Source: an uncultured Muribaculaceae bacterium
GTDB lineage: Bacteria; Bacteroidota; Bacteroidia; Bacteroidales; Muribaculaceae
DNA length: 20,574 nucleotides
Assembly (NCBI GenBank): GCA_910584735.1
Contig: CAJUBM010000045.1
Span: 1-20,574 of the forward strand
Reading direction: 5' to 3'
Part shown: piece after piece, positions 15,097-20,574 of the stretch
Numbering within the stretch: the first letter of the stretch is position 1
Layout: every line of letters starts with the position of its first letter
Translations under genes and position numbers: made by a program
The notes under the pieces: generated by a model
Seen by the model: the letters and a program-made list of their open reading frames with translations, nothing else
What the model was told of the DNA's origin: nothing
The model's database searches: none

Positions 15097-16124
15097 AGAT
15101 GGTCTATGCACGCCATTTCCTCAGCAAAGGAGACCTCGCCGAAGCCGAACGATTCATACAAAGGTCACACCCGGAGAAATACACCGATTTCCAGGTAATC
15201 TACGCCGAGATATTAAACCGGCGCGGAAAATACCGGGAATCGGAGAAGTGGGTCGAAAAAGCCCTGCCCGGCAAATTATATCTAAACACCAACGATTATG
15301 GCAAGCTTCTAAAGCTAAAGGCCTCCAACAGCCATAATCTCGGCAACGACATGGAGGCTTTCCGGCTGCAGAAAGAATATGAGGTTTTCAGAGACTCTGT
15401 TGACGAGGCGAAAAGCCGCGACATTATCAAACGTTACCGTATCGAATACGAGGTAGCAGCCAAAGAGCGTGAAATAACCCAACAAAAGATGCGTATACAC
15501 AATCTCGTGTCGGGAATCACTGTTGTAGCACTCTTCATCATTGTCGGAGCAGTGGCTTATGCGTTCTGGCACCGCCGCCGCAACCGATTCTACAAAGACA
15601 TCGTGCGACAGAACCGCGACTTTATCGAACGGCAGAACATACTTACCGAACGTATCAACCGCCGCGACATGCGCATAAAGGAACTCGAGGAGGCACAGAC
15701 AGCCACTCCTGCCGAAGAGTGGCATAACGGGGAGGAGCAATCTGTGCGTAACCCGAGGGTATCGTATGAGATGGCAGATGACATATTCGACCGCATACAG
15801 CATCTGGCCGACAATCAGCAAGTGTGGCGCGACACCCGCATAACCCGCGATACTTTCGCCGACATGGTCGGATGTAACCGTACTTACTTCACCGAAGTAC
15901 TCAAATCAAAAACCGGAATGGGGTATTCCCAGTATATGAACACATGCCGTGTGCGCGAAGCAGTCAAAGTGCTTTCCGACCCAAACAACGACATACCTCT
16001 CAAAGAACTCTCGGAAAGCCTCGGGTTCCTTACCATACAGACTTTCTACAGTTCATTTAAAAAGGATATAGGCATGTCGCCGGCCGCCTTCCGCAAGTCG
16101 GCCCGCGCACAACAACCAAATTAA
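15060..16124 (+). CDS. TPR / transmembrane / AraC-type transcriptional regulator, C-terminal part
   Basis: The frame encodes, from the ATG at 15060, 354 residues. TPR-like helices (1-115) include FLSKGDLAEAERFI and ILNRRGKYRESEKWVEKAL. A transmembrane helix follows at 149-170 (LVSGITVVALFIIVGAVAYAFW) with the positive stop HRRR, then a coiled-coil linker (175-212). An AraC-type double helix-turn-helix occupies about 264-346 (FADMVGCNRTYFTEVLKSKTG, ELSESLGFLTIQTFYSSFKKDIGMSP). The topology implies a periplasmic TPR sensor and a cytoplasmic DNA-binding domain. The protein continues naturally from the preceding frame, so it is most likely one gene with a 1-base shift. Alternatively, translation could restart at ATG 15099, which follows the upstream TAG by 2 bases and has GGAG 8 bases ahead. 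Its target may be the neighbouring surface-protein genes (inference). Confidence 0.82.
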   Translation: MRTMQDSYPGAIEMVYARHFLSKGDLAEAERFIQRSHPEKYTDFQVIYAEILNRRGKYRESEKWVEKALPGKLYLNTNDYGKLLKLKASNSHNLGNDMEAFRLQKEYEVFRDSVDEAKSRDIIKRYRIEYEVAAKEREITQQKMRIHNLVSGITVVALFIIVGAVAYAFWHRRRNRFYKDIVRQNRDFIERQNILTERINRRDMRIKELEEAQTATPAEEWHNGEEQSVRNPRVSYEMADDIFDRIQHLADNQQVWRDTRITRDTFADMVGCNRTYFTEVLKSKTGMGYSQYMNTCRVREAVKVLSDPNNDIPLKELSESLGFLTIQTFYSSFKKDIGMSPAAFRKSARAQQPN

Positions 16125-16229
16125 ATACATCAAAATTCAGGTAAGCGCCCTTCATTTCATTGATACTAACTTTCAAATGCTACCATCCGGCTACATTCAA
16201 AAGTTACCATCTGTTAATTAAATTATACG

Positions 16230-16267
16230 ACAAGGCATCGCGTCTGCATTTAGACGCGATGCCTTGT
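16230..16267. terminator. Bidirectional intrinsic terminator
   Basis: A perfect 16-bp stem (16230-16245 with 16252-16267) has a 6-base loop and a GC-rich core (GCATCGCGTCT), with A/T-rich flanks on both sides. It lies between the convergent stops of the regulator (16124) and the second giant protein gene (16297). Confidence 0.88.
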
Positions 16268-16296
16268 TCAACAAATACTTACTACTTATTAACGAA

Positions 16297-19200
16297 TCAG
16301 AGGATGGCTACCTTGCGGTCGTTCACGATGTAGATGCCGCGCGGCAGGTCATTGACCGTCGTAACATTGTGGCGGATGCGGATACCGGTCACGGTATAGA
16401 CATCGAACGGCCCTTCGGGCAGATATGTAACCTGGTCTATGCCGGTCCATGTGCTGGTGGCGGCATTGTTCGAGAAAGCGGATTCGCCATTGGTGTACTT
16501 CACGGTAACGTTGTACACACAGGGGACATTGTCGTTCACCTCACGGTCGCAGTAAGAAGTCTGGGTGGCGGGGAGTTCGGCAATGAGTTCGCCGTTACGA
16601 TAGAGATTATAGCCCAACACTTCCATTATACCGGTCTCAAACTCAAAGCTGTCAAGCATGAACACGAATGTGTCATAGCCGGTATAACGTACTGCAAAAT
16701 GACGTGATCCTTCGGGAAGCTGCACAGTATATTTCGTCCATGCCTCAGGTGCCTCATGGCTCTCCAGCAATTGGTATTCATCCAATGCATTGGCATATCC
16801 TTTGGAACTGAGAATCTCGAATGTCTCGAAGCCGTATTTGCTTCCTTTGGTTGATTTTGCCCAGAATGAGACGGTATGCGGTACACATGCCGAGAGTTCA
16901 GGCGAAATCAGCCAGTCGTCATTGCGCTCACCGTAGAGTATGGTGGTAGGTTGTGATGCCACGGCCACCAGAGAGGTCGTGCCATCCTGTGCGGCATAGT
17001 ATTCGGCATCTTCGTCAGGCACACAGGCAGCGATTGTGTTGAATATCGAATATGCCAGAGGCATATTGCCGTGGCCGAGGTCAAGCGTGGTCACAGTGTA
17101 TATCTGTCCACATTCCTTATCGACCGTCATCCAATCACCAAAACGGGTATCCTTATGTACATAATCCTCAAACGATTCCTTCACGGCAACAGACTCCTGT
17201 GCAGGCTCGCTCCAGGTAAGGCTTACCTCCGTATCGGTTCCCTTGGCATCAAGATTATCAACCACCGGATAAGACGGGCGGCTTATCTCAACCGTACATT
17301 CATCGGTAAAGTTATCGGCCTCTACCTTATCTCCGGAGCATACCACTTCGGCACGCAGGGTCACGGTCTCGGCAGAACATTGGGGCTGGGAATAGTCAAC
17401 CGATGTAACTACAGCTTGAAGCGGTTCGATTTCCCCACATTCCTTAGTCCCGACAAGCACACCGTCAGCATAAAGATTAACGCTATAGGGAGCGGTAACC
17501 GAACCGAAGTTCTCCACCTTCACATCAACCGGAAGAGTCTGGTTGGTAAAGATTGTGGAAGGAGCCGACAATCTTGTGGCAGCAAGGTTACATCCCTCAC
17601 CGTCACGTATTGAAATCTGGTCAAGATATACTATAATCTCGTTATCGCGGCTTTCACCATTCATGGTGAAGAACTTCACGAACGAATAATCGGAAACTTT
17701 ATCCTCTCCGAGTTCGAAGGAAACAAAGCGCCAACCTTCCTCTCCATCAAGGGTATTGAAATCTATGACACCGACTTCCTTATCTACGGCACCCTGGGGC
17801 GACACATAGACATAGATTTTGAAGTTCCTCTTCGGTAGAGCATAGTATGCGAAAGATACAATAGGCTTCTTAGCAGACTTGAGATTAATTTTCCCGGTAT
17901 TGAACCAGCTCTCGTTGTCGAAACCGTTAGATTTCCAGAACAGACATCCGCCGTCATCATCATAAGAGTTAACGTTGGTAAGTCTGAAAACATTATAGCC
18001 TCCGGCCCACCAATAAGTCGAGGGAGCCATATTTTTGAAGCTCTCACGGAAAGGAAGCTCATACGGTTTGCCGACAATTATGCCGTTGGACTCTGTAAGG
18101 TTACCTATACCGGCAGGAGTTTCAGCCGCAACAAAGTAAGGAATCATATCCTGCGCGCCGTCAACCTCCTCGCCTGTTACATCGAAAGTGGTTCCTTTTA
18201 TACCGGTGGCCTTGACATTCCTGTCCCAGCCAACATAAATATTATAAGTAAGCTCGTCGACTTTGACCGGGTAGCCGTCTTGTCCTACACCGCTCTGTTC
18301 CCAAGAGACAGTATGGTGTGTGACATTGTCGACCACGGTTACGGAGGGCGGCTCGCCCGGTACGCCCTGGCCTATGTAAGCCTCAATCTCGGCCGGCACA
18401 CCTGCCGAAGAGGAGGGGCCGAAAGCAATAACGCGATAACGGTTATTACCTGTGGGCATGCCTTCATCCTCAAACGACAACTTAGCACCCAGTTTCGGAG
18501 TGTTGAATGTCTTTACCAGTTGGTCATTGCGATAAACCTCAATCTTCTCCAATGAAGAAATCTGGGTCTTCCCATCGACACATAACAACGGAGTGGTGAA
18601 CGAGATTTCAGCCAGGAGGCTTCCTGTAGCATCTGCAATCAATGACAGACCACGTACGCTTGCGGGAGCATCCTTGGCGGGACCGGTCTTCAGGGAGATG
18701 TTATCTATAAGCAGGGCGCGTCCGTTAGCGGTGCTGGTACAATGGAAGCCTACGCGGTAATCTCCATCTTCTTCAACCGAGAAATAAATACGCTGGAGCT
18801 TAGTCTCCTCATTTTTAAGCTGTGTGTCGGGAAGGATTTCCTTGAAAGTAGACGGATCAACGCCACGGCCCACCTTCACTCCGAGTATTTCCGGGGAATA
18901 CTCGGAATTCACATAATAATCATAATTAAGTTCATATATACGGCCTTTTTCCAGATGTATTTCGGGTGTCAGCATCCAGTCGTCAGCCCCGGTCATAAAA
19001 TTGCTCAGGTACTCGGCCATATTAAGGTTGGGCTGCCAGAACCATTTTGTCTTGTCGCTGTTGGAATCCACCACAGTGTATTCCTCAAACGCCTTGCCGT
19101 TTTCGAAATCCTCGAAGTAAGGCACATTATATACACCTTTGGCTAATTCCGTTACGGAAACAGCAGCCTCACCGGAAACATTCTCGATATAAGGGGTGAT

Positions 19201-20472
19201 TCTATAGCTTACTATACCGGGACGGTCTTTTCCAAGCACATCGGTCAGCGATGTAGCCTTGGTTTTCGATGCGACCAGTTTCTCCTCAGGAAGCCTTACA
19301 ACGTCATATGTGAACACACCGGCATCCATAGCGCCATTGTGTATGCCACCGGCTGGGGCCGACCATGATACAGAGGCGGTGTTGTTATTGTCCGTGTCAA
19401 CTACAAGACGTACGTTCGATACGGAAGTCGGAGTATCCGCACCGCACCATGCCCTCCGTTCGACATTCCCCGACGAGCCTTTGTCATTTTCAACATATGC
19501 TATGAATGCATTATACCCGTGCTTTACGTCAAAATCAAAAGAAAGTTTCTCTCCCGGCCTGCCCTGGGCTTCCTTTACTGTATTACCGTTGGCTATGATA
19601 GTATAGCTTACCGCATCCTGCCCGAGAGAGGCACCCTGGGCCGTATTCGAAGGAATGGTGAACGACACATTAGCTTTCAATCCCGGCTTCTCCAAGATAG
19701 CAAAGTCATTTATTGCCCCGGGGGCGCCTTCGTTTGGCTTGAAGGGGATGTACAAACATGAAATCTGTTCGTTGTCGGGTAAGTATGCCAGACGACGAAC
19801 AGCTCCGGTATCAGTATTGACAGTTGCGAGATATGCCACGCTGCCAGTCGAACGTACAGCCCAATAAAGAATGTCGTTCTTCCGGTCGAAAGCTGCGCTC
19901 TGCAGCAGATAAGGAGTAACGCCGGTGCTTCCTATAAAAGTTTGTTCGCCGGTTGTCTTATCGATAGTATAGAGACCTCCGTCCGACTCCTTGATACCAT
20001 AAACCACGCCCTTGCTGTTAATCGCTATCGCGGAGAAAATCTCCATCGGGGCAATGGTGTTATGCGTAAGGGTCTCATAGTCTACGGACGCGAACTCATA
20101 TTCCTTTGTCTCATCATTCCAGAAGCAACCGTATGTAAGACCCGTCATGGGGTCATAATCGCAATCGGTAGCAACAAGTTTTGCGAACTTGGTGGCATGC
20201 AATTCTTGTGAAAGCTGCTCCCAGGTATTCATATCATACTCGCAATAGAGCATCGTCCAGTTCCTTGATATCATATGGAACTTTCCGTTGTAGAACGCCC
20301 CGGATCCATTCGCGAAAAGGTACTCGTCATGGCATACCTGCTCTATAGTAAGCCCTGACGGTTTATAATTGTAGGCCTTGAATCCAAAATACTGTTCATA
20401 TTCACCCCATGAGCGGGCATACAGCACATTACCCCAGATTGTGACCCCTTCATCGCCATTGGCCGAAAGCAT
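16297..20472 (-). CDS. Second giant multidomain surface protein, 5' end missing or altered
   Basis: At least 1391 residues. Residues 1-244 form propeller-like units (GVVYGIKESDGGLYTIDKTTGEQTFIG as two adjoining parts, YLATVNTDTGAVRRLAYL). They are followed by fibronectin-like modules, jelly-roll domains (YFEDFENGKAFEEY...DDWMLTPEIHL; LPFRESF...), a CARDB-like module (PVDVKVENFGSVTAPYSV) and a cleaved-adhesin domain at about 1110-1280 with DDWLISPEL and SRHFAVRYTGYDTFVFMLD. The final residues FDVYTVTGIRIR...LPRGIYIVNDRKVAIL resemble a short type IX sorting tail. It is a paralog of the 9636-14165 product. No signal peptide follows the ATG at 20472. The frame stays open for 30 more codons and reads as plausible protein (FIAPLLRSAFKGSPERT) before an in-frame TAA at 20565-20563, so the true start is frameshifted, lost or unusual. 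Confidence 0.82.
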   Translation of the reverse strand: MLSANGDEGVTIWGNVLYARSWGEYEQYFGFKAYNYKPSGLTIEQVCHDEYLFANGSGAFYNGKFHMISRNWTMLYCEYDMNTWEQLSQELHATKFAKLVATDCDYDPMTGLTYGCFWNDETKEYEFASVDYETLTHNTIAPMEIFSAIAINSKGVVYGIKESDGGLYTIDKTTGEQTFIGSTGVTPYLLQSAAFDRKNDILYWAVRSTGSVAYLATVNTDTGAVRRLAYLPDNEQISCLYIPFKPNEGAPGAINDFAILEKPGLKANVSFTIPSNTAQGASLGQDAVSYTIIANGNTVKEAQGRPGEKLSFDFDVKHGYNAFIAYVENDKGSSGNVERRAWCGADTPTSVSNVRLVVDTDNNNTASVSWSAPAGGIHNGAMDAGVFTYDVVRLPEEKLVASKTKATSLTDVLGKDRPGIVSYRITPYIENVSGEAAVSVTELAKGVYNVPYFEDFENGKAFEEYTVVDSNSDKTKWFWQPNLNMAEYLSNFMTGADDWMLTPEIHLEKGRIYELNYDYYVNSEYSPEILGVKVGRGVDPSTFKEILPDTQLKNEETKLQRIYFSVEEDGDYRVGFHCTSTANGRALLIDNISLKTGPAKDAPASVRGLSLIADATGSLLAEISFTTPLLCVDGKTQISSLEKIEVYRNDQLVKTFNTPKLGAKLSFEDEGMPTGNNRYRVIAFGPSSSAGVPAEIEAYIGQGVPGEPPSVTVVDNVTHHTVSWEQSGVGQDGYPVKVDELTYNIYVGWDRNVKATGIKGTTFDVTGEEVDGAQDMIPYFVAAETPAGIGNLTESNGIIVGKPYELPFRESFKNMAPSTYWWAGGYNVFRLTNVNSYDDDGGCLFWKSNGFDNESWFNTGKINLKSAKKPIVSFAYYALPKRNFKIYVYVSPQGAVDKEVGVIDFNTLDGEEGWRFVSFELGEDKVSDYSFVKFFTMNGESRDNEIIVYLDQISIRDGEGCNLAATRLSAPSTIFTNQTLPVDVKVENFGSVTAPYSVNLYADGVLVGTKECGEIEPLQAVVTSVDYSQPQCSAETVTLRAEVVCSGDKVEADNFTDECTVEISRPSYPVVDNLDAKGTDTEVSLTWSEPAQESVAVKESFEDYVHKDTRFGDWMTVDKECGQIYTVTTLDLGHGNMPLAYSIFNTIAACVPDEDAEYYAAQDGTTSLVAVASQPTTILYGERNDDWLISPELSACVPHTVSFWAKSTKGSKYGFETFEILSSKGYANALDEYQLLESHEAPEAWTKYTVQLPEGSRHFAVRYTGYDTFVFMLDSFEFETGIMEVLGYNLYRNGELIAELPATQTSYCDREVNDNVPCVYNVTVKYTNGESAFSNNAATSTWTGIDQVTYLPEGPFDVYTVTGIRIRHNVTTVNDLPRGIYIVNDRKVAIL

Positions 20473-20574
20473 AGGTGCTTCCGAGGGTGTACGTTCGGGA
20501 CTTCCTTTAAAAGCCGACCTTAGTAGTGGTGCGATAAAAATCTTACCACTGTTATTAAAATATTAATATTTAGT
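20473..20574 (-). other. Region upstream of the second giant gene, with small inverted repeat
   Basis: Positions 20473-20545 look like continued coding sequence in frame with the downstream gene but contain no ATG, GTG or TTG in that frame. Positions 20550-20574 are very AT-rich and look like a promoter or leader. An inverted repeat AGTGGT/ACCACT (20525-20530 with 20545-20550, 14 bases between) lies at the junction. No full TTTG-N19-TAnnTTTG promoter is visible before the window ends. Confidence 0.45.

Noticed and set aside
6957..16193. Shared 11-mer CCGGATGGTAG near 6963 (plus) and 16190 (minus) as a dispersed repeat
   Set aside because: The match is short and the flanks do not extend it, so chance cannot be excluded.
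1..20574. CRISPR array, insertion sequence, prophage or secretion-system cluster
   Set aside because: No regularly spaced repeats, transposase, integrase or phage structural genes were seen in any frame.

Overview
The window looks like a chromosome segment from a gut-type Bacteroidales, probably Muribaculaceae or a close relative (inference). Four things point there: repeated promoter elements of the Bacteroidetes form TTTG-N19/20-TAnnTTTG; weak or absent Shine-Dalgarno sequences; very large secreted proteins with a short type IX-like C-terminal tail; and a membrane-anchored TPR/AraC-type regulator. Most genes are housekeeping. The accessory part is the right-hand half.

Layout. Positions 1-600 (minus strand) carry a tRNA-Glu / rpsT / tRNA-Glu cluster behind one good promoter; the second tRNA copy is cut by the window edge. 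recO (plus) then converges on a minus-strand operon of metK, an RsmI-like tetrapyrrole-methylase-fold methyltransferase and a YycJ/WalJ-type metallo-beta-lactamase hydrolase. The metK leader resembles a SAM-II riboswitch, which would place SAM synthesis, and probably the two genes behind it, under SAM feedback. Divergent from metK is a TupA-like ATP-grasp enzyme, which converges on a GDP-L-fucose synthase gene (fcl); both suggest surface glycan synthesis. Positions 6632-7217 are a long gene-free stretch with a striking GC-rich 43-bp inverted repeat. A YegS/DagK-like lipid kinase, a small His/Lys-rich lipoprotein and a DJ-1/PfpI protein follow.

From 9636 to the end lie two giant, related, minus-strand secreted proteins (1509 and at least 1391 residues) with beta-propeller-like N-terminal regions, fibronectin-like modules, cleaved-adhesin-type jelly rolls and short sorting tails. 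Between them, on the plus strand, is a lipoprotein-TPR / transmembrane / AraC regulator split into two overlapping frames by an apparent 1-base shift. Its promoter is divergent from that of the first giant protein. Perfect-stem bidirectional terminators close two of the convergent junctions. The second giant gene has no signal peptide or convincing start inside the window: protein-like sequence continues upstream of the first ATG and then meets an in-frame stop.

The observations most worth following up are the SAM-II-like metK leader, the long GC-rich inverted repeat whose mismatches become G-U pairs only on the minus-strand RNA, the frame-split regulator between two surface proteins, the missing 5' end of the second surface-protein gene, and a structured leader upstream of the DJ-1 gene.
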